Source: Alphaproteobacteria bacterium (GTDB lineage: Bacteria > Pseudomonadota > Alphaproteobacteria > UBA2136 > JAPPOO01). Taken from it: a stretch of DNA of 45,654 nucleotides. The stretch lies in NCBI GenBank assembly GCA_028817875.1, contig JAPPOO010000053.1, positions 1-45,654 of the forward strand, written 5' to 3'. This document shows positions 8,069 to 17,549 of the stretch, one piece after another; the first letter of the stretch is position 1, and each line of letters starts with the position of its first letter. The notes under the pieces were generated by a model. That model did not search any database. It was given only the letters and a program-made list of their open reading frames with translations, and had not been told where the DNA came from. Position numbers and translations under genes: made by a program.

Positions 8069-9142
8069 TTAAAACGGGCCTTTAAATTCTTGGATTTCAG
8101 GCTGAACACCTTCTGGCGGTAACCACGTAGCTGTTGGTTGTGCTTTAACCATTTGGTAAGCCTTGGCAGCAATAGTACGGCCGTTCGGGTAGAAGTGGTC
8201 TTCCAAGCAACGCACGGTTGGGCAAGTTGTATCTGCAAAGCCCATACGCGCAACCTGTACAGGTTGGCCATCAGGCCCTGTTAAGCCTTGTTCAGCAATG
8301 CTTGCCAACACTTCCGCACTTAAACCGCAGTTAAGCCAGCCGTTATCAACAACCAAAAGCTTGCCTGTTTTTTGAACGGAATTACCAATGGTTTCCATAT
8401 CCAACGGGCGTAGAGAAACAGGGTCAATTACCTCGGCGGAAATCCCTTCTTCTTTCAGGAATTTGGCGGCACGCATAGATTCAATCGCCATGTGAGAAAC
8501 ACCAAGAATCGTAATATCATCCCCTTGAGACATAATACGCGCTTTACCAATTTCAACTTCGTACAAATCTTCCGGCACATATGCTTCTGCATTACAAAGC
8601 AAACGGTGCTCCATAATAATAACGGGGTTATTATCACGTATTGCAGCAATCATAAGCCCTTTTGCATCGTACGCATTGGTTGGCGCAACCACCTTAAGGC
8701 CTGGGACATGCATCAACATACTATGCAAAGCTTGGCTATGTTGAGCACCTTGCCCCCAACTACGACCGATTGTGCAACGAACAACCATAGGCACTTGAAT
8801 TTGGCCGTTGTACATATAGTGGGCTTTAGCACCCATGTTGATCAGCTGGTTCATAGCCAGCAAAACAAAGTCCATACGAATATGCACGTGAATAGGGCGC
8901 ATACCTGCCATGGCAGCACCAACGGCAACACCAGTCATAGCATCTTCCGACAGAGGCGTACCAAAAATACGGTCTGGGCCAAATTTTTCTAAAAGACCCG
9001 CCGTAGAGCCTTGAATAGCTTTATGGTCATCAACATCAAGCCCGAAGAGGAAAACAGAATCATCACGCGCCATCTCTTGAGAGCACGCTTCCGCGAGGGC
9101 ATCCACAGTACGCAATAAACGTTGGTTACTAAGCATAGACAT
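8069..9142 (-). CDS. TPP-dependent dehydrogenase E1 beta-like (transketolase central/C-terminal) subunit
   Basis: ORF 8069..9265; start at MSMLSNQRLL (9142) overlaps the E1 alpha stop; motifs FGLDVDDHKAIQGSTAGL, DPVSLRPLDMETI. Confidence 0.85.
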   Translation of the reverse strand: MSMLSNQRLLRTVDALAEACSQEMARDDSVFLFGLDVDDHKAIQGSTAGLLEKFGPDRIFGTPLSEDAMTGVAVGAAMAGMRPIHVHIRMDFVLLAMNQLINMGAKAHYMYNGQIQVPMVVRCTIGRSWGQGAQHSQALHSMLMHVPGLKVVAPTNAYDAKGLMIAAIRDNNPVIIMEHRLLCNAEAYVPEDLYEVEIGKARIMSQGDDITILGVSHMAIESMRAAKFLKEEGISAEVIDPVSLRPLDMETIGNSVQKTGKLLVVDNGWLNCGLSAEVLASIAEQGLTGPDGQPVQVARMGFADTTCPTVRCLEDHFYPNGRTIAAKAYQMVKAQPTATWLPPEGVQPEIQEFKGPF

Positions 9143-10085
9143 GGGTGTATAGCTCCTCTTTTGTTGGGAAGGCACTTTGTTCGGCAAAAGTGACGGATTC
9201 GGCAACCAGTTCTTCCACATGGGCATTAATTTCAGCTGTTTTTTCAGTACCAAGCATTTCAGCAAGGCGAGCCACTTGGTCGTTCTCTTTCCATTTTTTC
9301 AGGTCAGCAGGGTTTCTATATGGCGCATCATCGTCATTGTTAGGGCCAACGTGCTCTAACCAACGGTGCGTTTCAATTTCAATAAAAGCAGGGCCATTAC
9401 CAGCACGTACACTTTCAGTAAGGCGAGTCACTTCATCGTGCATTTCAAAAACATCACCGCTTGTAACGTGCCCCATAGGCATGCCGTAAGGCTTAACACG
9501 TTCTTGTATAGAAATCGCCTGCCGACGTTCAATAGGGTTATGAATCGCCATTTCGTTATTTTCACACACAAATAAAATCGGCAGTTTGTGAAGTACCGCA
9601 AAATTAATAGTTTCGGCAAAACAACCTTCTTCCGTAGAACCATCACCAAACATGGCGGTGACAACACGCTGTTCACCTGTTTTCTTCGCTTCATTTTTAA
9701 GAGCCAAAGCGTAACCCGCAGCAACGGGAATTGTTGTACCGACAACAGCGGAAGCACCCAAAATGCCGGATTCAATTTCAACAAGATGCATAGAGCCTGC
9801 TTTACCGCCAGCACAGCCCGTTGCTTTACCGTATAACTCAGCCATCATGGCATTAAGGTTTCCACCTTTGGCAATATGCGTTGCATGGCAGCGGTAGGTG
9901 TTTGAGATAATATCATCTTGGTTGAGGGGGGCACACACTGCGGCAGCAACAGCCTCTTGACCAATGGATAAATGGATAGGACTTTTGATTTTGTCTGATG
10001 GGTAAAGTTCTACCAGCTTTTCTTCAAACCGGCGAACCAAGTGCATTGTCTGGTAAAGAGACTGCACGAGTTCTGGTTGTGTCAT
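9129..10085 (-). CDS. TPP-dependent dehydrogenase E1 alpha-like subunit
   Basis: TPP motif GDGSTEEGCFAETINFAVLHKLPILFVCENN; PIHLSIGQEAVAAA; GGKAGSMHL. Confidence 0.9.
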   Translation of the reverse strand: MTQPELVQSLYQTMHLVRRFEEKLVELYPSDKIKSPIHLSIGQEAVAAAVCAPLNQDDIISNTYRCHATHIAKGGNLNAMMAELYGKATGCAGGKAGSMHLVEIESGILGASAVVGTTIPVAAGYALALKNEAKKTGEQRVVTAMFGDGSTEEGCFAETINFAVLHKLPILFVCENNEMAIHNPIERRQAISIQERVKPYGMPMGHVTSGDVFEMHDEVTRLTESVRAGNGPAFIEIETHRWLEHVGPNNDDDAPYRNPADLKKWKENDQVARLAEMLGTEKTAEINAHVEELVAESVTFAEQSAFPTKEELYTHVYA

Positions 10086-10153
10086 AGCGTCTTTCTTTAA
10101 TTATCTGAGATGTATTCTTGTACCATATAAAGGGTGTGTGATATAGGTTTTTT

Positions 10154-11101
10154 ATGGAAAAAACGGCAAAAATCCTCGTAACAGGGGCATCAGGAATGGT
10201 AGGCGGCAGCTTGGTGCGTTGCTTACAGTCTCAAGGTTTTGAAAACGTATTAACACCAACACATACTGAGTTGGATTTAACGGTTCAAGCGGATGTAAAC
10301 GCATATTTTGAAAACAACCGCCCGCAGTATGTATTTCACCTTGCAGCACGGGTAGGGGGCATACATGCAAACAGTACATACCCAGGCCAATTTATTTACC
10401 AAAACACAGCAATGCAAACCAACGTAATGGAAGCTTGCCGCACCTACAATGTAAGCAAGCTCCTCTTTCCAGGGTCTGCTTGTACGTATCCGAAAATGGC
10501 ACCTCAGCCAATACAAGAAGAAAGTTTTTTAAACGGCCCGATTGAACCTACAAACATTGCCTATGCAGCTGCTAAAATTAATGGCCTTGTAATGGCGCAA
10601 AGCTACGCAAAAGAATACGGTTTAAAAGTAGCCCTACCAATGCCAACAAACACTTACGGCGTTGGCGATAACTTTGACCCACAGGCAAGCCATGTGATTC
10701 CCGCATTAATGACGCGCCTACACGACGCAAAAGAGACTAATCTGCCAGAAGTCGTTTTATGGGGAACAGGCAAACCGCAGCGGGAATTTTTATATGTAGA
10801 TGATTTAGCGGACGCGCTGATTTTTCTGATGAAAACAGAGACAGACGAAAGTATCATCAACGTTGGGACGATGGCGGAGATTTCTATTTTTGAATTAGCG
10901 CAAGAAATTGCCAAAGTTGTCGGCTATACGGGAGAGTTAAAAACAGACCCTGAAAAACCTGACGGAGCGCCGCGAAAGTGTCTGGATAACAGCAAACTTA
11001 AAGCATTAGGGTGGATACCAAAAACAACCTTACAGAACGGTTTACAGCAAATGTACGATTACCACTTTAAAGCAGGGGAAGCACGTCGGACAGGGACGTA
11101 A
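10154..11101 (+). CDS. GDP-L-fucose synthase-like epimerase/reductase
   Basis: GASGMVG; AARVGGIHANSTYPGQFIYQN; GSACTYPKMAPQPIQEE; typical Fcl/WcaG pattern. Confidence 0.85.
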   Translation: MEKTAKILVTGASGMVGGSLVRCLQSQGFENVLTPTHTELDLTVQADVNAYFENNRPQYVFHLAARVGGIHANSTYPGQFIYQNTAMQTNVMEACRTYNVSKLLFPGSACTYPKMAPQPIQEESFLNGPIEPTNIAYAAAKINGLVMAQSYAKEYGLKVALPMPTNTYGVGDNFDPQASHVIPALMTRLHDAKETNLPEVVLWGTGKPQREFLYVDDLADALIFLMKTETDESIINVGTMAEISIFELAQEIAKVVGYTGELKTDPEKPDGAPRKCLDNSKLKALGWIPKTTLQNGLQQMYDYHFKAGEARRTGT

Positions 11102-11600
11102 CCGTATGCGTAGCCGCTGGTGATGTTTGTTCATATTCCCCCGGAAAGAAAATCCGTGTGGGAATATCAGCATTGTCAGCGGCTTCAAGGTCGGATGTTT
11201 TGTCACCAACCATGATAGAGCTAGATAGGTCTAAACTTAGGTCTTTTTGAGCTTGTAAAAACATGCCCGGTTTGGGCTTACGGCAATCACAATCCGTTAA
11301 ATATTTTCCTTGCCCAGCAGTCGGGTGGTGTGGGCAAAAATAAACGCCATCAATAGTTACGCTGTGGCCAGCAAATTGCTGCTTCATCCAATCTGTAAAG
11401 GTGTAGAATATGTCTTCAGTATAGTAACCTCTGCCGATGCCTGCTTGGTTCGTGACGATAACAATCTGATAACCCTTGTTTTGAGCTTGTAAGCACAAGT
11501 CAAAAATACCCTCAATAAAAACACAATCTTCAGCCTTATGAAGGTATTTAGTATCCTCATTTACGACACCATCACGGTCTAAAAAAAGGGCTGGCTTCAT
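11067..11600 (-). CDS. gmhB: D-glycero-D-manno-heptose 1,7-bisphosphate phosphatase (HAD)
   Basis: FLDRDGVVNEDTKYLHK; zinc-motif-like CPHHPTAGQGKYLTDCDCRKPKPGM; 3' overlap with fcl-like gene. Confidence 0.85.
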   Translation of the reverse strand: MKPALFLDRDGVVNEDTKYLHKAEDCVFIEGIFDLCLQAQNKGYQIVIVTNQAGIGRGYYTEDIFYTFTDWMKQQFAGHSVTIDGVYFCPHHPTAGQGKYLTDCDCRKPKPGMFLQAQKDLSLDLSSSIMVGDKTSDLEAADNADIPTRIFFPGEYEQTSPAATHTVTSLSDVLPLL

Positions 11601-11603
11601 AGC

Positions 11604-12308
11604 TTAAGCTGCCAATACAGGCGGAAGCTCTGTTTGGGCACGGGCGTAGTCATCTGGCACGCCAATATCTATAAAGTAACCATCAGTTAAATAACCAACC
11701 GCTTCTAAATCAGGTGCTTTTTGTTGCATGAAATCGTACTCAAAAGAGAAAGCTTGCCCTGTTTGGTAGTCCTCAAATAAGCAAGGAGTAATAGCATAAA
11801 CACCAGCATTTATAAGGCCAGAAACACCTGCTTCACCGCGTTCACCAAAGCTTGTGATAGTATCACCTTCCAGTGTAACAATACCGCTGCGGCTTGTATC
11901 TGGAATATGCCGCAGTGCCATTGTAAGAGAAGTATCGCTTGCGCAATGCTGTTGGTATATAGCGGCATAGTCCATCTCTATAAAGCTATCACCGTTAAGG
12001 ACAAGAATAGGCTCTTCGGAAGAAGACGTTCTCATAGCAAAAACAATACCACCACCTGTACCAAGTGGTTCTTCCTCCAAAGCGTAAGTAATAGGAATAC
12101 TTTCAAAGGTATCACCAAAATGCGCTTCTATTTTTTCATGCTGATGGTGTACGGAAAGGGTAAATTCAGTAACACCAAACTTAAGCATGTAGCGCATCTG
12201 ACGCTCTAAAAACGGAACACCTGCAATTGGTGCCATAGGCTTTGGCACATCACTCACAACAGTCTTTAAGCGTGTACCAAAACCTCCAGCTAAAATAATC
12301 ACTCTCAC
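11604..12308 (-). CDS. hddC: nucleotidyltransferase, D-glycero-alpha-D-manno-heptose 1-phosphate guanylyltransferase type
   Basis: ILAGGFGTRLKTVVSDVPKPMAPIAGVPFLE; EEPLGTGGG; heptose gene context. Confidence 0.75.
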   Translation of the reverse strand: MRVIILAGGFGTRLKTVVSDVPKPMAPIAGVPFLERQMRYMLKFGVTEFTLSVHHQHEKIEAHFGDTFESIPITYALEEEPLGTGGGIVFAMRTSSSEEPILVLNGDSFIEMDYAAIYQQHCASDTSLTMALRHIPDTSRSGIVTLEGDTITSFGERGEAGVSGLINAGVYAITPCLFEDYQTGQAFSFEYDFMQQKAPDLEAVGYLTDGYFIDIGVPDDYARAQTELPPVLAA

Positions 12309-12967
12309 GAGGCAACAACTTCCAATTTATTTGGTTGAGGCTTGGCAACAGATGTAGAAACTGCTTTGCGTTTGGGGTTATACTCACCGTAGAGAACTTC
12401 CTCAACAATACCACAAATAGCATGGCCGAACATAATATGCCCTTCTTGGATTTTAGGTGTGCGCTTGGAGGGGATTTTCAGACAGATATCGCACAGATCA
12501 TTCATAATGCCGCCTGTTTCACCTGTCATTCCAACGGTATGCACACCGATTTTTTTACAAACCTTAAGAGCTTCCACAACATTTTTAGAGGTACCTGAAG
12601 TTGAAATACCAATAAAGACATCTCCAGCACGGCCGACAGATTCAATCTGGCGGGCAAACACTTGCTCGTAACCATAGTCATTTGAAATAGCAGTAAGGGA
12701 AGATGTGTTAACAGTTAACGGTACTGCAGAGATAGGAGGGCGGTCGTAATTCATCATCCCTGCAAATTCTCCAGCTAAGTGCTGTGCATCAGCAGCGCTA
12801 CCGCCATTACCCGCAAACAAAATAGTGTTGTTATTTTTAAGAGACTGAATACATAATTCAGCAATTTTCAAAGCTGTCGTGTGTAATTCTGTATCTGCCA
12901 GCATCTTAGTAACCACCTCATGGGCTTCACTAATATCCGCATGGATAAATTCTAGAAATGATTTCAT
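12305..12967 (-). CDS. gmhA: SIS-domain phosphoheptose isomerase
   Basis: FAGNGGSAADAQHLAGEFAG; ISTSGTSKNVVEAL. Confidence 0.85.
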   Translation of the reverse strand: MKSFLEFIHADISEAHEVVTKMLADTELHTTALKIAELCIQSLKNNNTILFAGNGGSAADAQHLAGEFAGMMNYDRPPISAVPLTVNTSSLTAISNDYGYEQVFARQIESVGRAGDVFIGISTSGTSKNVVEALKVCKKIGVHTVGMTGETGGIMNDLCDICLKIPSKRTPKIQEGHIMFGHAICGIVEEVLYGEYNPKRKAVSTSVAKPQPNKLEVVAS

Positions 12968-14035
12968 TTAACTTGCTTTCTTTTGGTGAATAATGTCTCT
13001 GTCTGCGTAAACTTTCGCATCGTAATCTTTGTGGTCATGCATGACAATACGTGTCCCTTGGTACTCAAGTTCAATAGGCACGTAAATAAGGTCACTCAAT
13101 GCTTCTCTAATCTGAGCCTGTTGTTCAGGCTTCGCAAAAACAAGGAAGAAACCGCCACCACCAGCACCAAGCAATTTACCACCAATAGCGCCAGCCTTAC
13201 GAGCTGTTTCATACATATCATCAATATACGTGGGAGATACACCAGCAGCAAGGCCGCGCTTAAGTTGCCATGTTTCGTGAAGAAGCTCACCAAACTCAGT
13301 AATATCTTTTCCATAAGTCAAAATATCTTTTGCGACATCCACTAACTTCGCCATTTCGTGCAAATTAGTCTTTGTTTTATTTTCTTTCCCACTGGATTTA
13401 AGGTTCTTTTCTTTCTCTACTTCCATAGTTGCAGCAGAGCGAGATGTGCCAGAGAAGAATAGCATCATGTGGTCCTGAAGTTCTTTACGGCGCTCAACTG
13501 GAAGAATAAGAGGGCTAACAGTAAAGTCCCCATCTTGTTGAATAGTGACATGGTTCAATCCGCCAAAAGCTGCGGCAATCTGATCTTGAATACCACCGGC
13601 TTCTGCAAGAAGTGTGCGCTCTAGGTAGATAGCATCTTGCGCCAATTTCTTTTTATCAACAGCTTTACCTTGTAGTGTGTAAAGGGCATTAAGCAGGCCC
13701 ACACCAAAGGTAGAACTAGAACCCAAGCCTGCACGGGCAGGAAGGTCACTAAGGACGGAAATATCAATCCCTTTATCCTTACCAATATTCAGCCATTCCA
13801 ATGCACCACGCACAGCAGGATGCTCAATTTCTTCAATATGGTTAGGCCGCTCTAGTTTTGACCATGCAACACGGTGTTTGTGGTCAAAAAATGGCGGAAG
13901 ATAACGGCATGTTAACCAAGAGTAATGGTTAATAGTGCAAGATAGTACAGCCCCACCATGTTCGTTAAACCAAGCAGGCAAGTCTGTACCACCTCCAAAG
14001 AAAGATATACGGTAAGGTGTTTGAGTAATAATCAT
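12968..14035 (-). CDS. hddA: GHMP kinase, D-glycero-alpha-D-manno-heptose 7-phosphate kinase type
   Basis: TPYRISFFGGGTDLPAWFNEHGG; LPARAGLGSSSTFGVGLLNAL; LLGAGGGGFFL. Confidence 0.85.
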   Translation of the reverse strand: MIITQTPYRISFFGGGTDLPAWFNEHGGAVLSCTINHYSWLTCRYLPPFFDHKHRVAWSKLERPNHIEEIEHPAVRGALEWLNIGKDKGIDISVLSDLPARAGLGSSSTFGVGLLNALYTLQGKAVDKKKLAQDAIYLERTLLAEAGGIQDQIAAAFGGLNHVTIQQDGDFTVSPLILPVERRKELQDHMMLFFSGTSRSAATMEVEKEKNLKSSGKENKTKTNLHEMAKLVDVAKDILTYGKDITEFGELLHETWQLKRGLAAGVSPTYIDDMYETARKAGAIGGKLLGAGGGGFFLVFAKPEQQAQIREALSDLIYVPIELEYQGTRIVMHDHKDYDAKVYADRDIIHQKKAS

Positions 14036-14081
14036 AAGTTTTCCCTCTCACTATCTAGATTATTATTGATAACCTAAGTCA

Positions 14082-15089
14082 TCAACGGTTCATATAACGG
14101 CGCTTCTTAACTTGAGTGCGCCAGTAATCTAATAAATCTTGCATTGTTTGTTCAAAAGAAATTTCAGGCTCCCACCCAGTAGCTTCTTTAAATTTTGTAC
14201 AATCAGGAACTTGCAGGTCTGCATCGATAGGACGTAAACGGGCTTGCTCGGTCTCAACCTTAATATCTTTTTCCATAGGAGAAAGAGAGAGTAAGTGCTG
14301 GAGCATATCTTTAATACTACAAGTATAGCTGCCGCCAATGTTGTAATAAGCGCCTGGTGTTGGGTTAACAGTAAGTAACATGTGGTAAGCACGCACAGCA
14401 TCCCGAACATCTGCAAACGTACGCAAAGAATCAAGGTTACCCGTTTTCAAAATAGGCTCTTGTTGCCCTGCTTCAATCATAGCAATTTGTTTTGCAAAGG
14501 TTGATTCAGCAAAAACATCACCTCGCCGTGGGCCTGTATGCGTAAACATGCGTGTTGTCATAACAGTCATGTTATTTGCCTCGGCGTAGTAACGGCCGAT
14601 AAGGTCTGTCCCTACTTTAGAAATGGCGTAAGGAGAGGCAGGGTGGAACGTACATTCTTCATCGATAGGTAATTTATCCTTACTAACACGTCCAAAAACT
14701 TCGGAAGAGGCACAAATATGAATCTTAGCATCTTTAGCATGACGGTATAAGGCTTCTAAAATACGGGCTGTGCCTTGAATATTCGTATCGAATGTATCTA
14801 GAGGATTGGAAAAACTTGTTTTGGGGTAACTTTGGGCAGCAAGGTGAAAAACGTAATCAGGCTTAACGTCTTCAATAAGGTTAAAAATGCCAATGGTATC
14901 TCTAAAGTCAGCATAATGTAAAAACATGCGGTCTTTCGCATCAACTTTAGGAAGCAAGTGTTCAAGGTTATCAAGCGGGCTACGCCAGCGACACTGGCCG
15001 TGAATCTCCCAGTCGGTATTTTCTAATAAGTAATCCGCCAAATGCGAACCAACCATGCCGGTAACACCGGTGATAAGTGCCTTTGTCAT
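14082..15089 (-). CDS. GDP-mannose 4,6-dehydratase-like SDR (possibly GDP-manno-heptose dehydratase)
   Basis: TGVTGMVGSHLADYLLE; AAQSYPKTSFSNPLDTFDTNIQGTARILEAL; SSEVFGRV; YAISKVGTDLIGRYYAE. Confidence 0.8.
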   Translation of the reverse strand: MTKALITGVTGMVGSHLADYLLENTDWEIHGQCRWRSPLDNLEHLLPKVDAKDRMFLHYADFRDTIGIFNLIEDVKPDYVFHLAAQSYPKTSFSNPLDTFDTNIQGTARILEALYRHAKDAKIHICASSEVFGRVSKDKLPIDEECTFHPASPYAISKVGTDLIGRYYAEANNMTVMTTRMFTHTGPRRGDVFAESTFAKQIAMIEAGQQEPILKTGNLDSLRTFADVRDAVRAYHMLLTVNPTPGAYYNIGGSYTCSIKDMLQHLLSLSPMEKDIKVETEQARLRPIDADLQVPDCTKFKEATGWEPEISFEQTMQDLLDYWRTQVKKRRYMNR

Positions 15090-15265
15090 AAAGAGTATTT
15101 AATTCAATAACTAATTGTTTAAATTCAGTCTTTTCATAGTGCCTAAAATCCTTACCCTTAAGCATCTGAACCTAAAGCTAACATAAGGTATTTGTTTTTG
15201 CTATGTGAAAATCACTGGCAAGTTGTGTGAGGAGCAAATAATGCACGTTGCGAGGAAAGTATTGT

Positions 15266-16507
15266 ATGCCTATACTGCGCGTCATGTCTCGGCAAAATTT
15301 ACGCATGCTTATTAAAGATACCAGTCAAGTATACCTTTCCCAGATATTGGGAGTGCTAGTAAGTTTTGGGGTCGGTATTCTTGTTGCTCGCTCCCTTGGG
15401 GCAGATGGGCGTGGCGCTTACGGTTTGATAACAGCTTACTTATTTACAGGAATTCAGTTAGGGCAATTTGGCTTAGATACACTTAACCGACGCATGGCAG
15501 CGCAAAACATTTCCATGGCTTCCGTACTAGCGGGAAATAGTATTATTCAGTCAGTTGTTTTAGGAAGTTTAGCCGCATTATGCCTGTTTATCTTTGGTTG
15601 GTTTCAGCCAATTGGGCAAATGTACCCACAAGCGTTAGCAACGGGTATGGCGGTTATTCCTTCAGCTATTCTGTTAGGGGTTTGGAACTCCCTAGCAACA
15701 GGTATGGGGCATGCTTCTGTATTGGCCCGTTCGGAAATAATGCAGCGTTGTTTATTTGTGCTTTGTGTAGGGGCAGTCTACTTATTTATCGGTATGAAAG
15801 TATGGTTGCTGATGTTCGCTTTTTTCCTAGCTTCAGGCGGTACAACTCTTTACATAGGTTGGCAACTACACAAACTGTTAGAAGGGAAATGGGGATACAA
15901 CTTAGCACTTTTCTGGCACGAACGGAAATTGCTCTTTTCAGCCTTTATTGCAGGTTTATCAACGTACTTTTTACTCAAAATAGACATGATATTGCTTGGT
16001 TTTTGGCGCCCGCTAGGGGAAATTGGCCATTATGCCGTGGCACAAACTTTAGTAGACGCCATGCTGATCTTACCAACCTCAATCGCCTTTTTGCTGCTAC
16101 CAAGGTTGGCGGCTGAAAAAGACGTTAAAAAGCGAAAAAAATTCTTTTTATGTGTACTAGGCGGAGTAGGTCTTGGGTTTGCCGCTGTAAGTGCTATTGC
16201 CGCTATTGTAGGTATATGGGCGATTCCGTTTTTATATGGCGTTTCTTTTGTAGAATCCGTTCCCATGTTCCAGTATCTTTTAATAGCAGGGGTTTTGGTG
16301 GCTATTTTTCAGGTTTGCCAAAATGCTGTAGCAGGGTATGGTAGGGCACGTTACATCTTGCTTGCGCCCGCTATTGGCCTATGCGCAAAAGTTATAGGGG
16401 GAGTGCTATTGATCCCCGAGCAAGGCGTTATAGGGGCAATTACAGCAAGCATTATCGCCTATATTTTGGCAATTACAGTTGGCCTTATGTTTGCGCTAAA
16501 AAAATAA
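15266..16507 (+). CDS. polysaccharide flippase (Wzx/MATE-like)
   Basis: ATG 15266 preceded by GAGGAAAG; ~12 predicted TM segments; GVLVSFGVGILVARSLGADGRGAYGLITAYL. Confidence 0.8.
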   Translation: MPILRVMSRQNLRMLIKDTSQVYLSQILGVLVSFGVGILVARSLGADGRGAYGLITAYLFTGIQLGQFGLDTLNRRMAAQNISMASVLAGNSIIQSVVLGSLAALCLFIFGWFQPIGQMYPQALATGMAVIPSAILLGVWNSLATGMGHASVLARSEIMQRCLFVLCVGAVYLFIGMKVWLLMFAFFLASGGTTLYIGWQLHKLLEGKWGYNLALFWHERKLLFSAFIAGLSTYFLLKIDMILLGFWRPLGEIGHYAVAQTLVDAMLILPTSIAFLLLPRLAAEKDVKKRKKFFLCVLGGVGLGFAAVSAIAAIVGIWAIPFLYGVSFVESVPMFQYLLIAGVLVAIFQVCQNAVAGYGRARYILLAPAIGLCAKVIGGVLLIPEQGVIGAITASIIAYILAITVGLMFALKK

Positions 16508-16532
16508 AGAGACGAGAGAAAGTACAAGCAAA

Positions 16533-17543
16533 TTGAAAAAAGCAGCTTTTGTTCCGATTGCACCAAATTACCTGAATAACCGTATGTTTGACCGCGCTGG
16601 CGCGGTAAGCCTTAACCATGAGTTAGAAGTATTTTACGCACTACATGATGCACTAAAGGAGCGTGGGATTGAGATTGCAACGTATGACATCCATACGCCG
16701 GAAGAATCAGACTTTATCATCTACCTTGAGATGCCAAAGCAGTTACCAAAGAAAGAGCATATCCATAAAAGCTACCTAATTATCGGTGAAGTTGCAGCTG
16801 TACGCCCCGGAAACTGGGATATGAAGAAGCATGAATATTTCCATAAAATTTTTACATTTTGTGATGACATTTTAGATGGAAAAAAATACGTAAAGCTTAA
16901 CTCTTGTCGTCCATTCAGTACTGACATACCTCAAGATATATCTCACAAAGAAAAACTATGTACATTAATTGCCGGCAATAAAATCTCTAACCATCCTTTA
17001 GAGCTATACTCTGAAAGATTGGCTGCTGTACGTTGGTTTGAACAAAACCACCCCGACGAATTCGACTTTTATGGAATGGGTTGGCACAAAAAAGTGTTTA
17101 GCGGTCTACTAAGACCTTTCAACAGAGTCCACACCATAGGAAAATTGTGCCGCCCGCGTTTTAAAAGCTACAGAGGGCCTGTAGATGATAAGCAGGAAAT
17201 GTTGAAAAAATACAAATTCGCAATTGGTTTTGAAAACGCGCGAGAAATTAACGGTTATGTAACAGGGGATAAAATTTTTGACCCGATGCAAGCTGGAACA
17301 GTACCTATTTATTGGGGCGCGCCAAACATAGAAAAATATGTACCTAAAAACTGTTTCATTAACTGGGAGGATTACGGTAACTGGCCGGATATGTACCAGT
17401 ACATTAAAAACATGCCCGATAGCGAATATTTAGATTATTTAGGTCATATTACCGAGTATATTCAAAAAACAGCGGTATCAGGCGATTTTAGCGAAAAAGT
17501 ATACGTTGAAACATTGCTACGTGAAGTGGATCAGGCGAAGTAA
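16533..17543 (+). CDS. glycosyltransferase family 10 (fucosyltransferase-like)
   Basis: TTG start; KYKFAIGFENAREINGYVTGDKIFDPMQAGTVPIYWGAPNIEKYVPKNCFIN is the GT10 donor-binding pattern. Confidence 0.8.
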   Translation: MKKAAFVPIAPNYLNNRMFDRAGAVSLNHELEVFYALHDALKERGIEIATYDIHTPEESDFIIYLEMPKQLPKKEHIHKSYLIIGEVAAVRPGNWDMKKHEYFHKIFTFCDDILDGKKYVKLNSCRPFSTDIPQDISHKEKLCTLIAGNKISNHPLELYSERLAAVRWFEQNHPDEFDFYGMGWHKKVFSGLLRPFNRVHTIGKLCRPRFKSYRGPVDDKQEMLKKYKFAIGFENAREINGYVTGDKIFDPMQAGTVPIYWGAPNIEKYVPKNCFINWEDYGNWPDMYQYIKNMPDSEYLDYLGHITEYIQKTAVSGDFSEKVYVETLLREVDQAK

Positions 17544-17549
17544 ATTTTT

